Assembly: GCA_905206365.1 (NCBI GenBank)
Contig: CAJLHF010000030.1
Location: 1 to 26,595 of the forward strand
Direction of reading: 5' to 3'
DNA: 26,595 bases
Source: an uncultured Sutterella sp.
Lineage (GTDB): Bacteria; Pseudomonadota; Gammaproteobacteria; Burkholderiales; Burkholderiaceae_F
The translations under genes and the position numbers were made by a program. The notes beneath the pieces were generated by a model. The model was not told the origin of the DNA and did not search any database. It was given only the letters and a program-made list of their open reading frames with translations. Below, piece by piece: positions 1-7,399 of the stretch (position 1 is its first letter; every line of letters starts with the position of its first letter).

Positions 1-1
1 C

Positions 2-1792
2 CTAACCCACGAGCCCCTCGGTTAGCAGGTCCGAAAAACGCGCCCCACCCCACCCGCCCTTCGGGGGATTGTCGCGATCGGTCGTGGTCTTCTTGGCCAG
101 CTGGAGAAGGTTGAACGCTGCGATTGCGTGTTCGCGCACGGCCTCCTGATCCGCCTCATCGAGGTGCGGATAACGTTCGCGCACGATACGTCCGAGGGCG
201 GCGACGGTGAGTTCGGGAGGCATCAGGTCGTCGTCGAAGAGACCGCGCTCCACGTTCTTCTTGTCTTGCAGAAAGTCCGCAAGGATCTCCGAAATGTCGT
301 TCTTGCAGATCCTCTTGGCTTCGGGGGATTTCGGTTCGCGGAGTCCCTTGATCTCCACCTTGACCGTATCCTCCGTCGGGCTGTCCTTTTCAGGCGTGTC
401 GATAGACGTGTCTTCAATGTCTTTCTGTTTCGCACCAGACGAGCCGCCTTTGAGGTCTCGGGTCTTCCCGTCTCCGGGCTTCGTCGTAACCTTGGCCTTG
501 AATTCAAACTTCGGCGCGAGTACCTGCTCCATGAGGAGACTCGCGGAGATGGCCTTCAGCGTGTCGTTGACGGCCTCCGAGACGTTCTGCTGCGAGGCGT
601 CCGGTTCCGCGATGAGGTTCGTGAAGCGCGCGTGGGTCTTGCCCGGCGCATCGCGCGTCGCGCGACCGATGATCTGAACGACTTCGGTCAGGGAGTCGCG
701 GTAGCCGACCGTGAGAGCGTGCTCGCACCAGATCCAGTCGAAGCCTTCCTTCGCCATACCGAGCGCGATGATGATGTTCACGTGGTCGCGATTCTTCGCT
801 TGGGTGGGGTCCTTGAGCGAAGCCAGCACCTTCGACCGCTTCGACGGATCGTCGTCGACGAGGTCGGCGATGCGAAGCACATTGCCCTTTGGAGTGCGCA
901 CAAGCTGAAACCCCGTCTGAGGATCAACGCCCTCCCAGCGGCCGAGTGCACTGATGATGCGTTCGACCTCCTTGTACTTGTCCTTCGTCGATTCGCCCGA
1001 GTTGACGTTCGGGATGTGGATGATGGTTCGTTCGTCCGGGTTGAGCACGTCAAGAATACTGTCGACGTAGGACCCTTGATAGAAGAAGTACCCGATGCCG
1101 AGCGACTTCAGGTACTCGTAGCCGTTCAGCTGTTCGTAGTAGGTATAGGTGACCGTAGCGAACTTCGATTCGTCCTCCGGCATCAGCACGGCTTCGGAGT
1201 CCCCGCGGAAATACGACCCCGTCATCGCAACGACGTGAACCTTGCCGCGCTCGAGAAGCTCCTTGAGTTGGCTGCCGAGGCGGTTCTCGGGGTTCGCCGA
1301 GACGTGGTGAAATTCATCGATGGCGATCATCCGGTCGTCGAAAGCCTCGATGCCGAAGCTTTCGACCGCGAAGCGGAAGGTCGCGTGCGTGCATACGAGG
1401 AACTTGTCGTTGCTCTTCAAAAATTCGCCGACGGCATCTACTTTCCCTGTTTCCGTGATCGCGGCATCACAGAGATTCCAACGCGGCTCTACGTGCCAGT
1501 TCGCCCAAAAACCGTGCGTCACAAGGTCGGTGTTGCCGAAGCTCGCTCCGATGGAGCGCTCCGGCACTACGATGATGCCTTGCTTCAACCCTTGATGCTC
1601 GACCTTGTCAAGAGCAATGAACATCAGCGCGCGGGACTTGCCCGACGCGGGCGGCGACTTGATGAGCAGGTATTGCTCTCCGCGCTTTTCGTAGGCGCGT
1701 TCCTGCATGGGACGCATCCCGAGCTCGTTCGTCTTCTTGGATTTTCCCGTCGCCGCATAGGCGACGTTCACAGTAGGAATCATTTGGGTCAT
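2..1792 (-). CDS. Superfamily 2 DEAD/DEAH-like helicase ATPase paired with an MmeI-like methyltransferase
   Basis: A 596-residue protein with SF2 helicase motifs. Walker A is PPASGKS (about residues 47-53), Walker B is IDEFHH (158-163), motif III is TGS (191-193), a motif V-like GMAKEGFDW lies at 345-353, and motif VI is QIIGRATR (373-380). The two RecA-like lobes span about 25-400. A charged linker (about 430-480) and a helical region follow. No nuclease motif is visible. Its ATG overlaps the upstream methyltransferase stop as ATGA, implying translational coupling and a shared function, probably ATP-driven DNA translocation or remodelling in a restriction- or defence-type system. Homologues as I recall them run to about 700 residues, continuing past the helical region. 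This one ends in a Gly/Pro/Trp-rich tail (from about residue 575) with its stop codon at the window edge, so a truncation or frameshift is possible. The helicase assignment is firm; the biological role is inferred. Confidence 0.88.
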   Translation of the reverse strand: MTQMIPTVNVAYAATGKSKKTNELGMRPMQERAYEKRGEQYLLIKSPPASGKSRALMFIALDKVEHQGLKQGIIVVPERSIGASFGNTDLVTHGFWANWHVEPRWNLCDAAITETGKVDAVGEFLKSNDKFLVCTHATFRFAVESFGIEAFDDRMIAIDEFHHVSANPENRLGSQLKELLERGKVHVVAMTGSYFRGDSEAVLMPEDESKFATVTYTYYEQLNGYEYLKSLGIGYFFYQGSYVDSILDVLNPDERTIIHIPNVNSGESTKDKYKEVERIISALGRWEGVDPQTGFQLVRTPKGNVLRIADLVDDDPSKRSKVLASLKDPTQAKNRDHVNIIIALGMAKEGFDWIWCEHALTVGYRDSLTEVVQIIGRATRDAPGKTHARFTNLIAEPDASQQNVSEAVNDTLKAISASLLMEQVLAPKFEFKAKVTTKPGDGKTRDLKGGSSGAKQKDIEDTSIDTPEKDSPTEDTVKVEIKGLREPKSPEAKRICKNDISEILADFLQDKKNVERGLFDDDLMPPELTVAALGRIVRERYPHLDEADQEAVREHAIAAFNLLQLAKKTTTDRDNPPKGGWGGARFSDLLTEGLVG

Positions 1793-4545
1793 TTTGTTGC
1801 AGCCTTTTGCGTGAGCCTGACATACATTTCAAAGAGCTTCTCGAGTCGCTCAGAGTCATTCTTGAATCTGCGACCGATGAAAATGCGCTCGATTACTTCG
1901 TCGTTCCATTCATGGGCTACGAGGAGGTCGTCGGGCATAGCATTCTTGGAATAGAGATCTGCAATAGTCGCTGGGAAGTGGCGTTCGCGGGCTTCCAAAA
2001 TCCTTTCGGCGGCCTGGGTGAGATCAGCCTTGTTTTTTTCGGTCAACTTTGGGATCGGGAAAGTGTTCCATCCGAGGGTTTTATTGTAGCGTAAGTCCGT
2101 CTTGATCTTTCCGCATACAGTTTTCACCCAGATGAGATGAAGTCGTGATGCTAAGATTGCAAGATTCCAAATCGGTGCATCGTAGAGAGCAAATGCGGCA
2201 TTGGTAATTGCAGCATCGTTACCAATAAGATTGCAGGGCAGGTAAATATAATTTTCAGACGAATGCTGTACAACCGTAATAGCAGAGTGTTTGGCGATAT
2301 TCATCTCTCGAAATTGGTGTGCCTTTTGGGCGAGTTTGGGTGCTGATGATTGTTCGCGGAAAGCGCGGCAATGCTCTATACGTTCGGCAATTTTGGGGAT
2401 GGACATCGCTAGAGGAAGATCATTATCTTCAATCCAAAGACAATATCGAAGTTTGCCTTTGTTTAACTCTTCAGAGCCATAGATTCGGCGAATGAGTTTT
2501 TCTCGGTTGAGCGGTTCAAGGCTTAGATCCTGCAACTCTTCAGGTGTAAGTAGAAGGTTCCCGTCATCGGTTGGTTTGTTTCCAATTTGCATGACAGGCA
2601 GGTCGGAAGAAAGAGGTTTTGTAGAGGGGGCTACGATAATGTTTTTGTCAGGAATGAGATACGCATTGATGTTGGATACTTCTCTGACGGACGTCTCTTT
2701 ATGATTGGAGATGGTAAAGATGCGCTTGGTTGAATTTACGGCATTTGATGCAAGTCCAATAATAACGACGGTTACTGCGGCATTGTGAGAAGCAAGATTA
2801 GACCATTTGAAGGAGGTATAGCAAAAATTGATATGACAATCTTTTCTAAAGATCAAAGGCCACAACAATTCAACCTGCTGACCCATACAAATTGAATTTG
2901 TAGAAACGAATGCAGCAGAAGTATTCTTTGAAGTATTTATGTATTGCGCAGCTTTAAAAAGCCATGCGCCAACATAATCGATCTTTTTATATTTTGTTGT
3001 AAACGTAGAAAATACATCATGAGTATCGATTTTTTGCTCAGTATCTAATTTGTCTGCGCCTACATAGGGAGGGTTCCCGCAGATGTAGGTCTCACCTCCA
3101 GCGTTCTCAAAGTCGATCTCTACCTGTGTCAGAGGCGTAGAGAAGAGATCGTCAGCAGTAAACTTAACGCCCGTGCCCTCAGGCGGGCAGATGTCCTTCC
3201 AGTCGAGCCTCAGAGCGTTGCCCGAGATGATCCAGTTCTTCTTGGAGAGAGGGAGGAAACTGTTGATTGCTAGGTCCGAGCCAAGATAGATTGAGTTGCA
3301 CTGAAATTCAGCAATGATGAGTGAAAGACGCGCCACCTCGGCACAGAAGTCCTGCAATTCGATCCCACGGAAATTCGTGATCGGAATGCACGAGGGCGTG
3401 TCGGGTTCGTTGCGCTCCACGTTGATCTCATGCTCGATCTCTCGCAACTGTTTGTAGGCGACGAGGAGGAAGTTCCCCGAGCCGCAGGCCGGGTCGAACA
3501 CACGGATGTGCGCAAGTCGCTTCTTCAGATTCAGCAGTTTGCGGGGATTGCCCCGTGACTCTTCAAGTTGGCGGCGAACGTCGTCAAGAAAGAGCGGATT
3601 CAAAACCTTCAGAATGTTCGGAACGGACGTGTAATGCATCCCGAGGTTGGCACGCTCGGAATCGTTAGCGACACCCTGAATCATCGAGCCGAAGATGTCT
3701 GGGTTGACAAGCTGCCAGTCGAGGTTTGCAATCTGCACCAGGTAGGAGCGCGCCACGCGAGAGAACTTTGGAACATTCCCGGCGTTCGAGAAGAGCCCTC
3801 CGTTGACGTACGGGAACTTCGCGGCCCAGCGCGGAAGCGGCGGCGCAAACGAACGCGCGTTGTTACTGAGGCTCATGGCTCGGAAAATCTCTGCGATTAC
3901 CTCATGGGTGTTCGATGCATCACGCTCCGTCATCTGTTCGACCGTGCTCGAGAACATCTGCGGTGTAGCGAAGATCCTCGTGTCCTCGGCGTAGAAGCAG
4001 AAGACCAACCGGACAAGGAAGCGGTTCATCTCGTGACGAAGGTCACCCTCCTTCCACTCGGGATTTTCGCGAAGAAGTTCAAGGTAGAGGCGATTGAGTC
4101 GACCGACCGCCTTGATGTCAAATGCGCTTTCGCGGATCGACCGTACGGTCGTGATGCCTGCGAGCGGCAGGAAGAAACCGAAGTGATCGGGAAACTGAGC
4201 ATACTCACAGGCAACCGTTTCACCCGAAGGAAGGTGCTCGGCTTCGAAGGTCTCGCCGTCCGTCGCGATCACGAACTCGCACTTGTGCTTCGTCGTCGCT
4301 GCGGAAAGTTTGAGGTCCACGAGGCCCGCCGATACCTTACCTGGTTCCGTCACCAGGATGTGGACGTTGTTGCGTTGGAGCACGCCGCCTTCAATGTCCG
4401 ACTTGTTCGTCGAACCCGAGCGCAGCTTTGAGAGCGTCGCCTCCTTGTTGTCGTACGCGGCAAGGAAGCGGAACGCAAATTCCTTCGCATCGAACGGCTC
4501 GGCCGCAAGTTCCGAGACAGCGGCTTCGATTTCAACAGCGTTCAT
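1789..4545 (-). CDS. MmeI-family N6-adenine DNA methyltransferase lacking the N-terminal nuclease motif
   Basis: At 918 residues it is nearly the length of MmeI (type IIL restriction-modification enzyme) and shares its layout: N-terminal region, helical spacer (about 170-345), SAM-binding motif I DPACGSGNFL (351-360), catalytic motif IV NPPY (491-494), target-recognition region (about 600-830, including GNKPTDDGN) and C-terminal helical region. It should methylate adenine N6 at a specific site. In MmeI the N-terminus carries a D..ExK nuclease site. The equivalent stretch here (about residues 48-72) reads GGVLQRNNVHILVTEPGK and has no ExK, so it is predicted not to cut DNA itself. A GGAAA ribosome-binding site lies 7 nt before the ATG. 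The helicase gene follows with a 4-nt overlap. Bases of about 2060-3060 are far more AT-rich than the rest of the gene, pointing to a recombined specificity region. Family call is confident; loss of cleavage is inferred from the missing residues. Confidence 0.9.
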   Translation of the reverse strand: MNAVEIEAAVSELAAEPFDAKEFAFRFLAAYDNKEATLSKLRSGSTNKSDIEGGVLQRNNVHILVTEPGKVSAGLVDLKLSAATTKHKCEFVIATDGETFEAEHLPSGETVACEYAQFPDHFGFFLPLAGITTVRSIRESAFDIKAVGRLNRLYLELLRENPEWKEGDLRHEMNRFLVRLVFCFYAEDTRIFATPQMFSSTVEQMTERDASNTHEVIAEIFRAMSLSNNARSFAPPLPRWAAKFPYVNGGLFSNAGNVPKFSRVARSYLVQIANLDWQLVNPDIFGSMIQGVANDSERANLGMHYTSVPNILKVLNPLFLDDVRRQLEESRGNPRKLLNLKKRLAHIRVFDPACGSGNFLLVAYKQLREIEHEINVERNEPDTPSCIPITNFRGIELQDFCAEVARLSLIIAEFQCNSIYLGSDLAINSFLPLSKKNWIISGNALRLDWKDICPPEGTGVKFTADDLFSTPLTQVEIDFENAGGETYICGNPPYVGADKLDTEQKIDTHDVFSTFTTKYKKIDYVGAWLFKAAQYINTSKNTSAAFVSTNSICMGQQVELLWPLIFRKDCHINFCYTSFKWSNLASHNAAVTVVIIGLASNAVNSTKRIFTISNHKETSVREVSNINAYLIPDKNIIVAPSTKPLSSDLPVMQIGNKPTDDGNLLLTPEELQDLSLEPLNREKLIRRIYGSEELNKGKLRYCLWIEDNDLPLAMSIPKIAERIEHCRAFREQSSAPKLAQKAHQFREMNIAKHSAITVVQHSSENYIYLPCNLIGNDAAITNAAFALYDAPIWNLAILASRLHLIWVKTVCGKIKTDLRYNKTLGWNTFPIPKLTEKNKADLTQAAERILEARERHFPATIADLYSKNAMPDDLLVAHEWNDEVIERIFIGRRFKNDSERLEKLFEMYVRLTQKAATK

Positions 4546-4811
4546 AGTGTTTTCCAGAGTGGATGTCGGCTTTCTACGGGGTTGAGCGCTTGGCGGTCGA
4601 CGGGCGGGACGGTGAGGGATTTAGGGGGGCTCGTCTCAAGCTTCCGGCAGGACGCGGGAGTCCGCAAAAGCCGGCACGGTTTTCGAGGCGGGTCCGTTGT
4701 TCCACAACGATGTTGCGAAAAGCAAGCCCGAAGAACGTCTGTCCCACGCTTGTCGGCGGCGACGCGCTATGCGGAATGATCGCACAGGACGCGCGAGGGC
4801 ATGGGGGGTCG
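4546..4811. other. Intergenic region upstream of the methyltransferase gene
   Basis: No convincing gene is present; the open frames here have no homology I recognise and no good start site. No clear sigma-70 promoter for the methyltransferase was found on the minus strand. The notable structure is a run of overlapping short inverted repeats at 4695-4725: CGTTGT-TCC-ACAACG, CAAC-GAT-GTTG and TTGC-GAAAA-GCAA. This could be an operator for the methyltransferase-helicase operon. Confidence 0.5.
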
Positions 4812-4853
4812 AAAAAAGCCGCGGGCGACGAACCGATGCGTCGCCCGCGGCTT
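4812..4853 (-). terminator. Rho-independent terminator of hydG
   Basis: A perfect 15-bp stem pairs 4816-4830 with 4839-4853 around an 8-nt loop. Read on the minus strand it ends in a run of six T (4812-4817). It begins 20 bases past the hydG stop codon and separates hydG from the methyltransferase operon. Confidence 0.92.
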
Positions 4854-4872
4854 GAGAGTGAGCTACTTGGGG

Positions 4873-6294
4873 TTAGAAGCGGAAGTCGCGCTCCCCTTCG
4901 GCGATCTTGATCAGGCGCTTTTCACTCGCGGCACGGAACTTCTCGTTGGGGATCTTCGGCAGTTCGCGTGCGATCACCTTTTCGCCCGCTTCGCGCGTCT
5001 TGGGCGAAGCGTAGTCGCAGAGGTATTCCTTGATCGTCATGACGGCGTTGGCCTGGCAGTAGTTGGCGATGTCGCCGCTCTTGGCAAACTGCATGAAGCG
5101 GTCGCCCGTACGGCCGGCGCGGTAGCAAGCCGTGCAGAAGCTCGGCAGGTAGTTGTTTTCGAGGAGCCAGCAGACGATCTCGTCGAGGCTGCGGCGGTCG
5201 CTCGTTTCGAACTGGGCCGTGTTTTCGACGTCCTTGATGTCGCGGATCGTGTAGCCGCCCACGGACGTGCGGGAGCCGCCCGAAATCTGCGAGATGCCGA
5301 TCTTGAGCGCTTCGGTGCGGATGCGGCTGCTTTCGCGCGTCGACATGATCATGCCCGTGTAGGGAACGGCGAGGCGGATGAGGGCGACGATCTTGAGGAA
5401 GATGTCGTCGGGAACGGCGTTCGTGAAGGTCGCGGGATCGATGTCGTCGGCCGGGCAGATGCGCGGAACCGAAATCGTGTGCGGACCCACGCCGAAGACG
5501 GCTTCGAGGTGCTCGGCGTGCATGAGAAGGCCGACGAAGTCGTAGCGGTAAAGGTTGAGCCCGAAGAGAACGCCGAGACCCACGTCGTCGATGCCCGCTT
5601 CCATGGCGCGGTCGTGGGCTTCGGTGTGGTAGGCGTAGTCGGACTTCGGTCCCTTCGGATGAAGTTCGGTGTAGGCGGCCTTGTTGTAGGTTTCCTGGAA
5701 GAGCTGGTACGTGCCGATCTGCGCTTCGTGGAGCTTCTTGTAGTTTTCGACCGTCGTCGCGGCGATGTTCACGTTGAGACGGCGGATTTCGCCGTTCTTG
5801 TGCTTGATCGAGTAGATGGTCTTGATCGATTCGAGGATGTACTCGATCGGGTTCATCTTCGGGTGTTCGCCCGCTTCGAGGAGAAGGCGCTTGTGACCGA
5901 GGTCCTGGAGGGCGATCACTTCGCGACGGATCTCGTCCTGGGTGAGCTTCTTGCGGATGATGTTCTTGTTCTTCGCGTGGTACGGGCAGTAGGTGCAACC
6001 GTTGATGCAGTAGTTGGAGAGGTAGAGGGGAGCGAAGAGAACGATGCGGGAACCGTAGATGTGGTCCTTCACGGCCTTGGCCGTTTCGAAGATGCGGGCG
6101 TTGCAGTCTTCGAGTTCGCAGGCGAGGAGGACGGCGGCTTCGCGGTGGGTGAGGCCCTTGAAGGTGGCGGCCTTTTCAAGAATCGATTCGATCAGAGGAC
6201 GATCGTTTTTGTGCTCGTCGGCCCAGGCCAGCGTGTCCTCGATCTCTTCGTGGTTGATGAACTCCTCGGCCTTTCGGGACTTGGGATCGTACAT
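4873..6294 (-). CDS. hydG: [FeFe]-hydrogenase maturation radical SAM tyrosine lyase HydG
   Basis: A 473-residue radical SAM enzyme. The SAM-binding cluster motif is CX3CX2C (C96, C100, C103, in NYCINGCTYC). A second, C-terminal cluster motif CX2CX22C is present (C387, C390, C413). This C-terminal cluster and the length separate HydG from the shorter thiamine enzyme ThiH, which shares the lyase core. HydG cleaves tyrosine to p-cresol plus a fragment that yields CO and cyanide, which it assembles on iron as the precursor of the hydrogenase H-cluster. GAGGA lies about 9 nt before the ATG. hydE, hydF and the hydrogenase are not in the window, so the gene is separate from its usual partners. It has its own terminator and a candidate promoter about 220 bp upstream, so it is probably monocistronic. 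Confidence 0.95.
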   Translation of the reverse strand: MYDPKSRKAEEFINHEEIEDTLAWADEHKNDRPLIESILEKAATFKGLTHREAAVLLACELEDCNARIFETAKAVKDHIYGSRIVLFAPLYLSNYCINGCTYCPYHAKNKNIIRKKLTQDEIRREVIALQDLGHKRLLLEAGEHPKMNPIEYILESIKTIYSIKHKNGEIRRLNVNIAATTVENYKKLHEAQIGTYQLFQETYNKAAYTELHPKGPKSDYAYHTEAHDRAMEAGIDDVGLGVLFGLNLYRYDFVGLLMHAEHLEAVFGVGPHTISVPRICPADDIDPATFTNAVPDDIFLKIVALIRLAVPYTGMIMSTRESSRIRTEALKIGISQISGGSRTSVGGYTIRDIKDVENTAQFETSDRRSLDEIVCWLLENNYLPSFCTACYRAGRTGDRFMQFAKSGDIANYCQANAVMTIKEYLCDYASPKTREAGEKVIARELPKIPNEKFRAASEKRLIKIAEGERDFRF

Positions 6295-6513
6295 GGTTAT
6301 GGTCCTCAGGGAAATTCAAAATTTCGGCGCTCATCCCGTTCAAACCGGCTCGAAAGGCCGTCGGAGCCTTCGAGTCGCGGGTCGCGCGCACGCTCGGGCC
6401 GAGGGGCTCGGTGCGATCGGCGCCTGCGGGAAGGCGCCTCGGGCGTAGACCCGCGGGATGGCGAAGATTCGATCGTAGAGGCTCCGCGCCGTTTGCGCCA
6501 TTCGATCGCCCGG

Positions 6514-6541
6514 AATATGGAAGACTTTCGACTTAAGTCAA
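6514..6541 (-). promoter_or_regulatory. Candidate hydG promoter
   Basis: On the minus strand, TTGACT (6536-6541) lies 16 bp from CATATT (6514-6519). The -35 match is 5/6 and the -10 match 4/6. It points toward hydG and would give a leader of about 210 nt. Found by eye only. Confidence 0.45.
6528..6541. promoter_or_regulatory. Candidate FNR/CRP-family binding site over the hydG -35
   Basis: TCGACTTAAGTCAA contains the perfect 10-bp palindrome GACTTAAGTC. It resembles the FNR/DNR-type pattern TTGAY-N4-RTCAA with one end mismatched. It overlaps the candidate -35 of hydG. Oxygen-linked control would make sense for an [FeFe]-hydrogenase maturase, but the position over the -35 is more typical of repression or class II activation. 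Inference only. Confidence 0.35.
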
Positions 6542-6765
6542 AATAATCCGTATGTGGCGTACGGGATAAATGGAAGGGGTGTTCGAGCGGGCATGATTCG
6601 ATAAAGCTGTCGAAATTCCGTTTTCGCGGGACGGTCGTACGGCAAAATTTATGAATATCGGTTGTTGTATTCACGCAACTCGGGGAAAACACTGAATTTC
6701 TTATCGGACGCGGCGCGCGGTGTCCGGACGGGGTGTTTTTACGGCGGTTCGTATATCTATGGTTT

Positions 6766-6788
6766 ACCACTAAAAGTTTTCAAGTGGT
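6766..6788. promoter_or_regulatory. Candidate operator upstream of the RHH gene
   Basis: Inverted repeat ACCACT (6766-6771) and AGTGGT (6783-6788) separated by 11 bp. It abuts the -35 of the promoter of the next gene. The product is a ribbon-helix-helix-like protein, so autoregulation is plausible. A second small dyad, GTCA-ACA-TGAC (6787-6797), overlaps the -35. Confidence 0.4.
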
Positions 6789-6816
6789 CAACATGACATG
6801 AAGAGAGTTTTATAAT
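6788..6816 (+). promoter_or_regulatory. Sigma-70-type promoter for the RHH gene
   Basis: TCAACA (6788-6793; 4/6 match), 17-bp spacer, then TATAAT (6811-6816; perfect). Transcription would start near 6823, giving a leader of about 125 nt that contains a GCCCC-GAC-GGGGC hairpin (6891-6903). Confidence 0.7.
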
Positions 6817-6947
6817 ACGGGCCGGAGGAAGGCGGCAAATCACACTTTCAGCGGCCGCGCAACGGCCTTCTCTCCGATAGAATTCGACGGGCCCCGACGG
6901 GGCATCGATTTGTTCACAACCAACGCGTCAGATCGGAGGATGTAAAG

Positions 6948-7202
6948 ATGACGTTTAAGCGGGATGACGAAACTCACCGCGGATACGGTAGCAGTGTTGT
7001 CAGTTGCCGTTTGCCGCTCGAACTCAAGTTCCAACTCGAGACCCTCTCTCGGGAACGCGGCATGCCGATTTCGTTCGTTCTGAAGATGTACATTGAAGAA
7101 GCGGTTCGTCGTAACGAACCCTTCTGGTGGTTGCTCGACGAGGAAGAGTCGGGGAACGAAACCGAACAAAACGTTCGCGCGGCCGGCGGCAACAACCGAT
7201 AA
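6948..7202 (+). CDS. Small ribbon-helix-helix-like DNA-binding protein
   Basis: An 84-residue hypothetical protein. Residues about 17-54 show a short strand (VVSCRLP), a helix (LELKFQLETLSRERG) and a second helix (ISFVLKMYIEEAVRR), the pattern of Arc/CopG-type ribbon-helix-helix repressors. The C-terminal third is acidic, then Gly/Asn-rich, and probably disordered. A GGAGG ribosome-binding site lies 8 nt before the ATG and a strong terminator follows, so this is a real, separately transcribed gene. No toxin partner is adjacent, which argues against a classical antitoxin. It is likely a transcription regulator or small nucleoid protein. The target is unknown; an inverted repeat at its own promoter suggests autoregulation. 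Fold assignment is by pattern only. Confidence 0.75.
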   Translation: MTFKRDDETHRGYGSSVVSCRLPLELKFQLETLSRERGMPISFVLKMYIEEAVRRNEPFWWLLDEEESGNETEQNVRAAGGNNR

Positions 7203-7228
7203 CGGGTTGCACCCGCGCAGTAGGCGAT

Positions 7229-7261
7229 CGGGCGGTGAGGAAGAACTCACCGCCCGTTTTT
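7229..7261 (+). terminator. Rho-independent terminator of the RHH gene
   Basis: An 11-bp perfect stem (7229-7239 with 7246-7256), loop GAAGAA, followed by TTTTT. Confidence 0.93.
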
Positions 7262-7399
7262 CGTTCGTTGCACCAGCGGCGAAACTCGGACTCGAGGCCC
7301 GTTTTCCTTCGCGTGTTAAAGTGAATGCGACGATCGGGTGTTCGACCGAAGGTCCGCCTGCCCGCCCCGAGAATGCTCCAAAAAGTGAGGAACCGAAAC

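Larger units (their letters stand above)
6295..6765. other. Intergenic region between hydG and the divergent RHH gene
   Basis: About 470 bp with no supportable gene. An Arg/Ser-rich open frame on the minus strand (6306-6770) looks non-coding. It holds the candidate hydG promoter and a long hydG leader of about 200 nt. The leader includes a hairpin GGCGCC-N8-GGCGCC (6419-6438). Bases 6580-6780 are more AT-rich than the flanking genes, as expected of a control region. Confidence 0.5.

Noticed and set aside
128..1954. 608-residue open frame on the plus strand opposite the helicase gene
   Set aside because: The minus-strand frame has clear helicase motifs in order; this one is Arg/Leu/Val-rich antisense translation without recognisable domains, common in high-GC DNA.
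4563..4910. Plus-strand open frames between the methyltransferase gene and hydG
   Set aside because: They run through the hydG terminator and into the hydG 3' end, with atypical composition.
4801..6546. 581-residue plus-strand open frame opposite hydG
   Set aside because: Antisense to a gene with complete iron-sulfur cluster motifs.
6306..6770. 154-residue minus-strand open frame upstream of hydG
   Set aside because: Arg/Ser/Pro-rich, no domain and no clear ribosome-binding site, and it overlaps the likely promoter region; could only be rescued by conservation.
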